Source of the DNA: Pseudomonadota bacterium
GTDB taxonomy: Bacteria > Myxococcota > Bradymonadia > UBA4248
Direction: 5' to 3'
Assembly (NCBI GenBank): GCA_017613855.1
Contig: JAGACY010000449.1
Coordinates: 1 to 10,909 of the forward strand
Length of the DNA: 10,909 nucleotides
In this document: positions 1-6,393 of the stretch, in pieces
Position numbering within the stretch: the stretch's first letter is position 1
How the letters are laid out: every line of letters begins with the position of its first letter
Notes under the pieces: generated by a model
Told to the model about the DNA's origin: nothing
Database searches by the model: none
The model's input: the letters and a program-made list of their open reading frames with translations, nothing else
Translations under genes and position numbers: made by a program

Positions 1-1
1 C

Positions 2-451
2 GCCTCCCTTTGGCTCAGCATTCCCGGGGCTGGCCCCGAGGGCGTCGATCCGCTCGATGCCATGCAGAAAGCCGCTAAAAAAGGCGACGACCAGGGCGTC
101 CTGCTTGCCCGTGCCATGCTCGCGATGATGGCCTCCAATATCGGCAAACCTGATGTCATGTGCCAGGCACTCGCCGATATGCCCGATGACAGCAAGCTCA
201 ACCACGACTACGACATGCTCAATGCCTACGCTAAAGGCATTATCACACATCAGGCCGATCTCGCATGGACGCGCCAAAAGGGACACCGCGCTCCCTTTAT
301 GCAGCCCGCATGCCCAGGCGCTGACACCGCATCGGCACTCGACCAGGGCGAAGTCGATAATCTGCTCGACGGCCTTCTCGAGGATGAAGAAACGCCCGCA
401 CCGGACGTTACACCCCAGGAGAACGAAGCGGCTGAGCCTGTACAACAATAA
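2..451 (+). CDS. C-terminal part of an unrecognised, probably helical protein upstream of the TRAP genes
   Basis: The reading frame is open from the left edge, so the true start lies outside the window; the Met codon at 62 is internal to a longer open frame. About 149 residues are visible. The first 80 or so are rich in Ala, Leu, Met and Lys and look like packed helices, as in TPR-type proteins. The last 40 are acidic and probably disordered, with the segment DNLLDGLLEDEE followed by a Pro/Glu tail ending at TAA (449-451). I do not recognise the family. Its position before a TRAP binding protein would suit a TatT-like (TRAP-associated TPR) periplasmic protein, but that rests only on context and helical character. 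The gap to the next gene is 115 bp and contains an inverted repeat and a possible promoter, so co-transcription is uncertain. Confidence 0.7.
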   Translation, partial: ASLWLSIPGAGPEGVDPLDAMQKAAKKGDDQGVLLARAMLAMMASNIGKPDVMCQALADMPDDSKLNHDYDMLNAYAKGIITHQADLAWTRQKGHRAPFMQPACPGADTASALDQGEVDNLLDGLLEDEETPAPDVTPQENEAAEPVQQ

Positions 452-489
452 CTGGCACAGATATTGCTCTAACGATTTCCCCTGTAAAG

Positions 490-505
490 ACGTGCTGTTG
501 CACGT
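490..505. repeat. Perfect 6-bp inverted repeat between the first two genes
   Basis: ACGTGC, a TGTT loop, then GCACGT. It lies just upstream of the possible promoter for the binding-protein gene. The downstream T-run is interrupted, so it is at best a weak terminator for the first gene. A regulator-binding site is an equally plausible reading. Confidence 0.5.
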
Positions 506-508
506 ATC

Positions 509-536
509 TTCATTGATCATACTTTTTCTTTATAAT
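509..536 (+). promoter_or_regulatory. Possible sigma70-type promoter of the solute-binding protein gene
   Basis: There is a perfect TATAAT at 531-536. The best -35 at 16-bp spacing is TTCATT (509-514), only three of six matches to TTGACA. The -10 ends 30 bp before the start codon. The call rests mainly on the -10 box in an AT-rich stretch. Confidence 0.4.
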
Positions 537-566
537 CATTTCTCAATCTGTATCAGGAGATAAACA

Positions 567-1574
567 ATGAAAAAACTCGCCACTATCGCCATGACAATTG
601 CTGCGGCTCTCTGTTTTGCAAATGCAGCAGCCGCCGGCGAATCCCGAACTCTCTGTGTCTATGATCCCTCCGGTGCCAATGGCGATGCCTACGCCACCAT
701 GAAAGATTTCCAGGTCGCCGCCACAGCATGGGGCTTCGATCTCGAACTCGAGCCCTATACCAACGAAAAAACCGCCAGCGATGATTTCAAGGCAGGCAAA
801 TGCGATGCAGCTTTCCTGACCGGCGTTCGTGCCCGCAGCTTCTCCAAGTTTGCATCCTCACTCGAAGCACTCGGCGCACTCCCCAGCTACGATCTGCTCG
901 GCAAAGCCATCGCCCTGATGGCCGACCCCAAACTCGCAGACAAGATGAAAAACGGCGAATATGAAACTGCGATGATCATGCCCATGGGCGCTGTTTATCT
1001 CATGGTGCGCGACAAAAGCTGGAAATCCATCGAAGACATTGCCGGCAAGCGCATTACGACTATCGATTTCGACCAGGCCGCGCTCCACATGGTGAAACTC
1101 GTCGGTGCCTCGATGGTTTCGGCAGACATTTCGACCTTCTCGGGCATCTTTAACAACGGTGCAGCCGACATTTGCTATTCACCGGCCACTGCCTTCAAAC
1201 CCCTCGAACTCGAAAAAGGTGTCAAGGAAAAGGGCGGCGTCATTCGTTATCCAATTGCGCAGCTCACTGGACAGGTGCTTATCCGATCCGAAAAATTCAA
1301 TCCGGAATTCGGCGTCAATGCCCGTAAATATGGGTCCGACAACTTCAAGAAAATCCTGCAGCTTTCGACCAAAGCCGATGCCTCCGTCGACAAGAAATAC
1401 TGGATCGACATCCCCAAAGAGGACAAAGATCGTTATGACCAAATCTTCCTCGATGTCCGCGTCAAACTTCGCGATGAGCTTAAAGTCTATGACAAGACGA
1501 CCCTCTCGCTGATGCGCCGCCTGCGCTGCAGCGAAGACAAAACGCGCCCCGAGTGCGCACAAAAATTGGAATAA
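567..1574 (+). CDS. AdeT1/2-like putative solute-binding protein of a TRAP-type uptake system
   Basis: A 335-residue exported protein with a classical Sec signal peptide (KK, then an Ala/Ile-rich core) that probably ends near AAAA|GES at residues 23-24. The mature part matches, as I remember it, the family typified by Acinetobacter AdeT1/AdeT2: an N-terminal LCVYD strand, a DDFKAGKCDAAF segment around residue 72, an RARSFSKFA segment, a GA(S/T)SLEALGAL-type stretch, a central FNNGAADI(C) segment and a C-terminal SLMRRLRC...C end. Cys30 with Cys79, and the two Cys near the C terminus, could form disulfides in the periplasm. AdeT proteins have been called RND efflux components, but their fold and neighbours fit a periplasmic ligand receptor; here the next gene is a TRAP permease, which supports that role. 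The ligand cannot be read from the sequence. The start is supported by AGGAGA (555-560), 6 nt upstream. A strong terminator follows. Confidence 0.85.
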   Translation: MKKLATIAMTIAAALCFANAAAAGESRTLCVYDPSGANGDAYATMKDFQVAATAWGFDLELEPYTNEKTASDDFKAGKCDAAFLTGVRARSFSKFASSLEALGALPSYDLLGKAIALMADPKLADKMKNGEYETAMIMPMGAVYLMVRDKSWKSIEDIAGKRITTIDFDQAALHMVKLVGASMVSADISTFSGIFNNGAADICYSPATAFKPLELEKGVKEKGGVIRYPIAQLTGQVLIRSEKFNPEFGVNARKYGSDNFKKILQLSTKADASVDKKYWIDIPKEDKDRYDQIFLDVRVKLRDELKVYDKTTLSLMRRLRCSEDKTRPECAQKLE

Positions 1575-1603
1575 TTGATTGTATTTCTTAAGGATTTATC
1601 CAG

Positions 1604-1633
1604 AGAGACGTTCTTCGGAGCGTCTCTTTTTTT
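1604..1633 (+). terminator. Intrinsic terminator after the solute-binding protein gene
   Basis: AGAGACGTTC (1604-1613), a TTCG tetraloop closed by C-G, then GAGCGTCTCT (1618-1627), followed by an uninterrupted T run to 1633. The stem is 10 bp with one G-T pair. It begins 30 bp after the stop codon. It should separate most binding-protein transcription from the permease gene. Confidence 0.92.
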
Positions 1634-1674
1634 GTGTTTGCGCGGGCTTTTTGCTGACGCAAATACGCCCTGCG

Positions 1675-1706
1675 CCAAATGCTATGCCTGCGGCATACGC
1701 ATTTGG
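1675..1706 (-). repeat. Bulged-stem hairpin, copy 1 (inverted orientation)
   Basis: CCAAATGCTATGCC, loop TGC, GGCATACGCATTTGG: 14 paired bases with one unpaired C at 1698. Read on the minus strand, the bulge is a G inside GC-G-TATGCC, the same place as in copies 2 and 3. The minus-strand assignment reflects that orientation. Confidence 0.8.
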
Positions 1707-1789
1707 AATGTTTATGGGCCTGCATCCCCGCAAAGTGAGCGTTTTTGGGCGCGATTATGGCGAGCAATTGCGAGCGCCCAATAGGCAAA

Positions 1790-1819
1790 GGGCTGCGTAT
1801 GGCAAAGCCATAGCAGCCC
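1790..1819 (+). repeat. Bulged-stem hairpin, copy 2
   Basis: GGGCTGCGTATGGC, loop AAA, GCCATAGCAGCCC: 13 paired bases with an unpaired G at 1797. The core GC-G-TATGGC-NNN-GCCATA-GC matches copies 1 and 3. Confidence 0.8.
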
Positions 1820-1825
1820 GGACGA

Positions 1826-1849
1826 AGCGTATTGCCGAAGGCAATAGCT
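1826..1849 (+). repeat. Bulged-stem hairpin, copy 3
   Basis: AGCGTATTGCC, loop GAA, GGCAATAGCT: 10 paired bases with an unpaired G at 1829. The core is GC-G-TATTGCC-NNN-GGCAATA-GC. It lies only 6 bp after copy 2 and in the same orientation. Confidence 0.8.
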
Positions 1850-1924
1850 GAGTTGGCGTGCGCAGGGGCGACCCAGCGTGGTCGGCCCCAAGCATAGCCG
1901 CCCCCATACACACATTGAAAATCC

Positions 1925-1952
1925 TTGATATAGTGACGGTTTAAGGTAGAAT
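1925..1952 (+). promoter_or_regulatory. Sigma70-type promoter of the TRAP permease gene
   Basis: TTGATA (1925-1930), a 16-bp spacer, then TAGAAT (1947-1952): five of six consensus bases in each box. A transcript would start near 1959 and carry a leader of about 83 nt. It lies just downstream of the hairpin array, so the permease probably has its own promoter. Confidence 0.6.
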
Positions 1953-1975
1953 CACTCATTTTCCCGAATTGAAGG

Positions 1976-2001
1976 ATTGCCGTTTTTTATTGCACGGCAA
2001 T
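1976..2001 (+). promoter_or_regulatory. Leader hairpin upstream of the permease gene
   Basis: ATTGCCGT and ACGGCAAT form a perfect 8-bp stem around a 10-nt T-rich loop, within the predicted leader and 22 nt before the ribosome-binding site. No T-run follows, so it is not a standard terminator. It may be an mRNA stability or regulatory structure, or an operator. Confidence 0.5.
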
Positions 2002-2041
2002 ATGCAAATTACCTCAACCTATAGGGAGATAAATCAACCGT

Positions 2042-4318
2042 ATGAACAAACTCTCTAAGATTGGCGTTCTCCTGACGACGATACCGCTTACGCTGCTGCT
2101 CGTCGTGATCATCCTGTGTTCAACAGTCGAGAACGTCCACAGTACCCTGCTCGACATCGGTGAAAGCCAGTGGACGGGCTATTCAGAATTGAGGCAGCCG
2201 CCCGTCAAGCCCGACTGTGACCCGGATGCCAAGCCTGAACCGGCACCGGCAGCTGAAGAAGACGATTTGCTCGACGACCTCTTTGGCGAAGAAGAAGAAG
2301 TCAGCGCCGATGCTCAAAATGCGGCCCGTGAAATCTGCCTCGCCAAATTCGAAAAATACGAAAACCTGGTCAAACGGCAGGAAGATTCCGGACTGCAGGC
2401 TTTTGTGAGTTTCGAAGGAGCCGTCGGCCATATTGCGACTTCATCGGTCGGCTTCGTCAAGGAATTCCTCATTCTTATCTTTATTTTCTGCGGGCTTGCG
2501 GTGACGCTGCAACGGCAGCACCTCGGTTTGCGATCCCCAAGAACAAGACGCGATGACCGTGTTTCACAGATTGCACAGCTCATTGGCAATCTCATCGTCA
2601 TTTTCTCGTTTTTGGCTTATTACAAACAGGATATTGCTTCCGGTGTCGATAATGTATCGAATTTACCAATCTATTGGATGATTGGATTCGGCCTCATGGC
2701 TCTGGCCAATATTCTGCTGCTCTTTATTCCGCTCAAGGAGGGCGACGGCGAACCGGCTAAGAGTTCGATCGGCCAAATGATGCTGGGAATTCCACTTTAT
2801 GCCTATATGGCATGGATTTGCGGGCTCTATTTCGGCATCGTGGAACAGCATTTTGCAGGCGTTGCCATTTATCTCAACCAGATGACGGAACATGCCAATC
2901 TGTACAGCAATGTCGCGCTGTACGTTTTCAGCGGCATGATGCTCAAATACACGGATATTGCCGATAAATTCTTTGCGATTATTCGTCCGCTCAAGCTTTC
3001 CCCCGAATTGCTGGCCATTGCGATTGTTTTGCTTTCGGCCATTCCGACGGCCTATTCGGGTGCCTCGGGTATCTTCGTCATTGCGGCAGGTGCCATCATT
3101 TACCGAGAACTCAAGCGTGCAGAAGCCCGCGATACGCTGGCTCTGGCTGCAACGGCCATGAGCGGTTCGATGGGTATCGTTCTCAGCCCGTGCTTGCTCG
3201 TCGTCATTATTGCAGCACTCAACAAGGATGTCACGACGACCGAGCTGTTCCATGCCGGATTTAATGTCTTCCTGGTCAACATTTTCGTCTTTGTGCTCGT
3301 CATCTACTGGACGAAGCACGAACAATTCCATTGGGCTTTCTCGCTCGACGGCAAAAAGAACAAGACCATTTTCAAAAATATCGGCAAAGCCATTGTCCCC
3401 GTGCTGCCCTATATCGGAATTGGTGCTGCGGTCCTGCTGCTTTTCCGATTTGGGATTGGCGCTAAATTCAATGAGTATTCTGCGGCCTGGCTGCTGCCAT
3501 TCGTGCTCATCGTGCTGCTCATTTACGATCGCATTATCGCAAAGCGAGCATTTATCAAGGGTGAGGATTCTCCCGATGATGCCGAAGCTTTGAAAGAATC
3601 TGATGCATCCGAATCGGGTAAAAGCTTAAAAGAAGCCGAAGAAACGGCCGAAACCAAAGAGACCTTAGAACAATTAGAAGAGACCGAGGAAACAGCGACT
3701 GAAACCTTAAAAGAAGCAGAAACTGCAACATCCGAAGGATCCAAAACAGCTACAGAAACGTCCAAAACCGCACCGGATGGGATTCTCAAGAGCTTGTTTA
3801 ACGCAGCCAATTCGACGGCAGTTTCGTCGGGCGGTCTGCTTGCCCTCATGACGCTTTCGATTTGCGTCGGCGGTATTATCGACCGTGCTCACCTCAATGA
3901 ATTGCTTCCTCAGCAATTTGGCGGCGATTTCCATGCCGTGATGGCCATGGGAATGCTCTTTATCATCCTCGTCTTTATCGGCATGATCATGGACCCCTAC
4001 GGGGCGGTCATTCTCGTTTCGGCAACACTGACGCAGATTGCATCGGCCAATGGCATCGATCCGGTTCACTTCTGGGTGACGGTATTGTGTGCCTTTGAAC
4101 TGGGCTATCTGACACCGCCTGTAGCACTCAACCAGTTATTGACGCGGCAGGTCGTCGGCGACAAAGCCTATGCATTCGAACGTGCCGAAGACCGGCCCAC
4201 AAAATTCTGGAACAGGCACGAGAGAATTCTTTTGCCTGTAGCCGTCAAGGCCACGGTGCTGCTCCTGGTCGCCTTTGGTCCGCTCATCATCAATATCATT
4301 CGATGGAAATTGAGATAA
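2042..4318 (+). CDS. Fused TRAP transporter permease (DctQ-like plus DctM-like) with acidic insertions
   Basis: A 758-residue inner-membrane protein. The large-subunit signature is clear: SAIPTAYSGASGIFVIAAG (about 332-350), AMSGSMGIVLSPCL (372-385), MDPYGAVILVSATL (650-663) and GIDPVHFWV...ELGYLTPPVALN (671-697), typical of DctM-family ion/solute symport permeases. The N-terminal 235 residues have about four membrane segments (near 7-28, 142-157, 178-194 and 210-231), as expected for a DctQ-like small subunit, so this looks like a one-chain QM fusion. Two features are odd: a long loop after helix 1 with Pro/Glu/Asp-rich sequence (EEDDLLDDLFGEEEE, 72-86) bracketed by Cys59 and Cys99, and a Glu/Lys/Thr-rich insertion at 508-579. 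The preceding AdeT-like receptor is the likely partner. AGGGAG (2023-2028) is 13 nt from the ATG, rather far. The substrate is unknown. Confidence 0.87.
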   Translation: MNKLSKIGVLLTTIPLTLLLVVIILCSTVENVHSTLLDIGESQWTGYSELRQPPVKPDCDPDAKPEPAPAAEEDDLLDDLFGEEEEVSADAQNAAREICLAKFEKYENLVKRQEDSGLQAFVSFEGAVGHIATSSVGFVKEFLILIFIFCGLAVTLQRQHLGLRSPRTRRDDRVSQIAQLIGNLIVIFSFLAYYKQDIASGVDNVSNLPIYWMIGFGLMALANILLLFIPLKEGDGEPAKSSIGQMMLGIPLYAYMAWICGLYFGIVEQHFAGVAIYLNQMTEHANLYSNVALYVFSGMMLKYTDIADKFFAIIRPLKLSPELLAIAIVLLSAIPTAYSGASGIFVIAAGAIIYRELKRAEARDTLALAATAMSGSMGIVLSPCLLVVIIAALNKDVTTTELFHAGFNVFLVNIFVFVLVIYWTKHEQFHWAFSLDGKKNKTIFKNIGKAIVPVLPYIGIGAAVLLLFRFGIGAKFNEYSAAWLLPFVLIVLLIYDRIIAKRAFIKGEDSPDDAEALKESDASESGKSLKEAEETAETKETLEQLEETEETATETLKEAETATSEGSKTATETSKTAPDGILKSLFNAANSTAVSSGGLLALMTLSICVGGIIDRAHLNELLPQQFGGDFHAVMAMGMLFIILVFIGMIMDPYGAVILVSATLTQIASANGIDPVHFWVTVLCAFELGYLTPPVALNQLLTRQVVGDKAYAFERAEDRPTKFWNRHERILLPVAVKATVLLLVAFGPLIINIIRWKLR
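3563..3778 (+). other. Low-complexity Glu/Lys/Thr/Ser insertion within the TRAP permease
   Basis: Residues 508-579 of the permease are almost entirely Glu, Lys, Thr, Ser and Ala, with recurring LKEAE and ETAT/ETSK elements. The segment separates two DctM membrane blocks and is not expected in a standard DctM. It uses TTA for four of its leucines, whereas the rest of the gene mostly uses CTC, CTG and CTT, which suggests later expansion of a simple-sequence loop. It is in frame, and the conserved DctM motifs resume after it. Confidence 0.65.
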
Positions 4319-4330
4319 CTCAATGACCTT

Positions 4331-4366
4331 AAAAGAAAAGCCGCTCAATGAGCGGCTTTTCTTTTT
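4331..4366. terminator. Bidirectional intrinsic terminator between the convergent permease and protease genes
   Basis: GAAAAGCCGCTC (4335-4346), loop AAT, GAGCGGCTTTTC (4350-4361): a perfect 12-bp stem, extended by AAAA on the left and TTTT on the right. A T-rich tract follows on either strand, so it can end transcription of the permease (+) and of the protease gene (-). Confidence 0.9.
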
Positions 4367-4414
4367 GCAAAGCATCGCGCATTCCCTCACAACCCATTGT
4401 TCATTCATTCCGAT

Positions 4415-4472
4415 CCGGGCGCGCCTGCGGCACACCCGGCTATTCTCTACGAATGAAACGCCTTCCAGGCGT
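4415..4472. repeat. Two trinucleotide-loop hairpins between the terminator and the protease gene
   Basis: The first is CCGGGCGCGCC, loop TGC, GGCACACCCGG (4415-4439), with two C-A mismatches; its GCC-TGC-GGC apex is the same as in hairpin copy 1 at 1675. The second is ACGCCT, loop TCC, AGGCGT (4458-4472), with a perfect 6-bp stem. Both lie outside any gene. Confidence 0.6.
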
Positions 4473-4499
4473 GTCGATTCTATTGGAGAATTGCATTCC

Positions 4500-4534
4500 A
4501 ATTGCGCATTGCGAATTGCAAATTGCGAATTATA
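4500..4534. repeat. Heptanucleotide tandem repeat overlapping the end of the protease gene
   Basis: Successive 7-mers AATTGCG, CATTGCG, AATTGCA, AATTGCG and a degenerate AATTATA. The last two units overlap the protease stop codon (4530-4532, minus strand). Short heptameric repeats of this sort are known in some bacterial genomes, notably cyanobacteria. Confidence 0.65.
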
Positions 4535-6182
4535 AACAATTCCGCTGTCGCCTTCTTGCAGCCACGATTCCCAGCAAACCCAGCACAGCGAGTGCAAAGC
4601 CAATGGGGCTGTGATTGGAACTGCGAGGCGTGGCTGTACAGGAATCCGCCAGATTTTTGACCGACTTGGCTATCGCTGCGTTACAAGTCTCGAGGCATTG
4701 AGGATCTTCACAATCGACAAGGCTATCGCCATTATCATCCTTTTTATTATTACAGATTTCAGTTTTCTTGCATGCAGCGTCTGTTTTGCATGTAGGATCA
4801 TCGCAATCTGCAAGGCCATCGCCATTATCATCCGTGCCATTCGAGCAGTTTTCTTTGGATTCCGAAGGTGGATTATCGTCTGTTTTGCATGCAGAATCGC
4901 TGACGCATTGAGGATCTTTGCAGTCAATCAGGCCATCGCCGTTGTCATCTTTTTCATTGGTACAATCTTCAACTTCATTATCCTTGCCCGGCTTTGATTT
5001 ACAGTCATTGTTCAGCATACAATCGGGATCATCACAATCGATCTTCCCATTGCCATTATCATCTTTTTCATTATCGCAAATTTCCCCTACGCCACCACAT
5101 TTACTGCTGTTAGCACATGCTGCATCCTCGCAATCGATCTTCCCATTGCCGTCATCATCAAGCTTGTTGCCGCATATTTCTACATATTGCTTAGCTACAG
5201 CGGGCGCCTTGGCGATAATCCAATCATAATAATCCTGCACTGCGGTCGAAATACCAAATCCACCACAGATCATGTCCCCATAGCTCGTCACACCACTGAC
5301 ATATTCAACACCGCCCAAAGTAAAGAATCCAGGCCCTCCCGAATCCCCCTGACATGGGCCGCCATCGTATTGAGTATAATAAAACCCGCCATGAGGAATA
5401 CATATCTTTTCGGTCTCATTATTATAACACGACCCATCGGCAGCATACATTTCATTGGGATGACAGCCATCCAGTTTCATCTCACCTTTGGGACACCCTT
5501 TTTCGCTGTCATCTGAATTGAATTTACCGCAATAATCCTCCACATCAATCGTGATTTTTAACTTAGTCCCCCCCTCGCCGGTTTCATCAAAGCCATAACC
5601 GGAAAGCTCCATGCCCATTGACAGGTCACTGCGTTTTACGGGTAACCAGCTGGGATGCGGCAAAATAGGCTTAGCTACAGAGGATGGCACTTCCTGCTCA
5701 AGTTCAATTAAAGCGATATCGCCATGTATTGTATTATACCCTTTGTGAGCGCCGGAAAGAGCAATATATTTATAGTCAGGATTATAATAGATATTTTTAA
5801 CATCATATAATTTTTTCGCGACATCCAGCTCTGTTTTACCAAGGCCAATACGAGTGTATTGATTACATTCCCAAATGCTGACATGTCCCCAGTCATCCAT
5901 TTCGGTCACACAATGTGCAGCTGTCAATACCCATTTGGGATGAATCAAAGTGCCCGTACAAAAGATACCGCTCTGAGTCTTACAATTTCTATCATAATTC
6001 TTGATGCCATATAATCCAACGACCGCATTATGAGAGACAGAGGTATCCTTTTTACCATTGATAATAGCATGCTTGGCGGAAATAAGCGCCGTTGGTTTGT
6101 GGGTCTGCTCATTGGTACAGGCCAATGCTGCGCAGCAGATGAGGCAAATCGATACCCAATTTATAAATTGTTTCATTTGCAT
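4530..6182 (-). CDS. Secreted chymotrypsin-family serine protease with five Cys-rich repeats and a C-terminal anchor
   Basis: A 550-residue S1-type (chymotrypsin-fold) protease. N terminus: a hydrophobic signal ending in ALAC (Cys22), a plausible though imperfect lipobox. The mature protease should begin at IING (40-43). Triad: His90 in LTAAHC, Asp155 in GDIALIEL, Ser281 in PCQGDSGGP; Cys75/Cys91 and Cys277/Cys306 match conserved disulfides. The residue six before the catalytic Ser (trypsin Asp189) is Gly275, so Arg/Lys specificity is not expected. Residues 335-500 hold five Asp/Asn/Gly repeats with regular Cys, probably a metal-binding stalk. The tail (515-550: Cys, PRSSN linker, hydrophobic helix, RRR) resembles a MYXO-CTERM surface-anchoring signal. 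Start 6182 has GGAGA (6187-6191) 4 nt upstream. The gene lies 211 bp downstream of its paralogue on the same strand and looks AT-richer than the flanking genes. Confidence 0.9.
   Translation of the reverse strand: MQMKQFINWVSICLICCAALACTNEQTHKPTALISAKHAIINGKKDTSVSHNAVVGLYGIKNYDRNCKTQSGIFCTGTLIHPKWVLTAAHCVTEMDDWGHVSIWECNQYTRIGLGKTELDVAKKLYDVKNIYYNPDYKYIALSGAHKGYNTIHGDIALIELEQEVPSSVAKPILPHPSWLPVKRSDLSMGMELSGYGFDETGEGGTKLKITIDVEDYCGKFNSDDSEKGCPKGEMKLDGCHPNEMYAADGSCYNNETEKICIPHGGFYYTQYDGGPCQGDSGGPGFFTLGGVEYVSGVTSYGDMICGGFGISTAVQDYYDWIIAKAPAVAKQYVEICGNKLDDDGNGKIDCEDAACANSSKCGGVGEICDNEKDDNGNGKIDCDDPDCMLNNDCKSKPGKDNEVEDCTNEKDDNGDGLIDCKDPQCVSDSACKTDDNPPSESKENCSNGTDDNGDGLADCDDPTCKTDAACKKTEICNNKKDDNGDSLVDCEDPQCLETCNAAIAKSVKNLADSCTATPRSSNHSPIGFALAVLGLLGIVAARRRQRNCL
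4533..4640 (-). other. MYXO-CTERM-like anchoring tail of the first protease
   Basis: Residues 515-550: a Cys, a short Pro/Arg/Ser/Asn linker, PIG, a hydrophobic helix of about 15 residues and a basic cluster. The neighbouring protease ends in the same pattern, SC-x-A-x-PR-x-SN-x-x-PIG. MYXO-CTERM tags are known to have a Cys, a helix and a terminal Arg cluster. Assignment as a family variant is inferred. Confidence 0.65.
4683..5180 (-). repeat. Five tandem Cys-rich Asp/Asn/Gly protein repeats (protease 1)
   Basis: Repeat cores start at Cys337, 369, 407, 446 and 477 with the pattern C-x-N-x3-DD(N/D)G(N/D)(G/S)-x2-DC-x-D-x2-C, usually followed by another Cys. The Asp/Asn/Gly loops look like Ca2+-binding loops of the thrombospondin-3 or dockerin kind. 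The four Cys per unit suggest two disulfides. Linkers vary in length. Confidence 0.85.
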
Positions 6183-6245
6183 TCGTTCTCCATAAGCCCC
6201 AAAATCAACAGGTCAAAACCAAGCATTCAAATGTCGTAATCATCC

Positions 6246-6275
6246 TTTAAAATGAAGGTATTTTCTTACAGACAA
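6246..6275 (-). promoter_or_regulatory. Weak candidate promoter for the downstream protease gene
   Basis: On the minus strand, TTGTCT (6270-6275) and TTTAAA (6246-6251) are spaced 18 bp apart, four of six matches in each box. The rest of the 211-bp gap (6183-6393) shows no convincing terminator for the upstream protease gene, so read-through from it is also possible. Confidence 0.3.
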
Positions 6276-6393
6276 AAATGTACGCCCCAATTCCTCATGA
6301 CTGCAAAAGCAGACAAAGCGTTTCCTCTTGCCAGAGAGATTCCTCAAATCAGTCCCCTTCGCAGGCTGCTTCTTTAAAGGAATCCATTCGGGC

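Larger units (their letters stand above)
1637..1889. repeat. Array of back-to-back hairpins filling the intergenic region (REP/BIME-like)
   Basis: Between the terminator and the permease promoter, almost all of this stretch folds into inverted repeats. In order: TTTGCG/CGCAAA (1637-1642 with 1658-1663), a 14-bp bulged hairpin (1675-1706), TTGGGCGC/GCGCCCAA (1745-1752 with 1774-1781), a 13-bp bulged hairpin (1790-1819), a 10-bp bulged hairpin (1826-1849), and GGGGCGACC/GGTCGGCCCC with one bulged G (1865-1889). Three of them share one architecture and are listed separately. Short open frames cross the region on both strands but show no ribosome-binding site or recognisable protein, so I read it as non-coding. 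It resembles repetitive extragenic palindromes or a mosaic interspersed element in organisation; a structured RNA is the alternative. Confidence 0.7.

Noticed and set aside
567..1574. Naming the AdeT-like protein an RND aminoglycoside efflux component.
   Set aside because: The protein is a soluble exported receptor by sequence and sits next to a TRAP permease; no RND or membrane-fusion gene is present.
1575..1959. Short open frames on both strands in the hairpin region (for example 1575-1784, 1579-1851 and minus 1588-1959).
   Set aside because: They start at or inside a strong terminator, lack ribosome-binding sites and overlap inverted repeats throughout. The translation shows no recognisable protein.
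2663..3331. A 222-codon open frame antisense to the TRAP permease.
   Set aside because: The permease frame has strong family motifs over the same span. The antisense product is a charged, unfamiliar sequence without a ribosome-binding site.
6300..6393. Terminator for the nine-repeat protease gene.
   Set aside because: Only a 4-bp CTCT/AGAG stem could be found and no T-run follows it on the minus strand.
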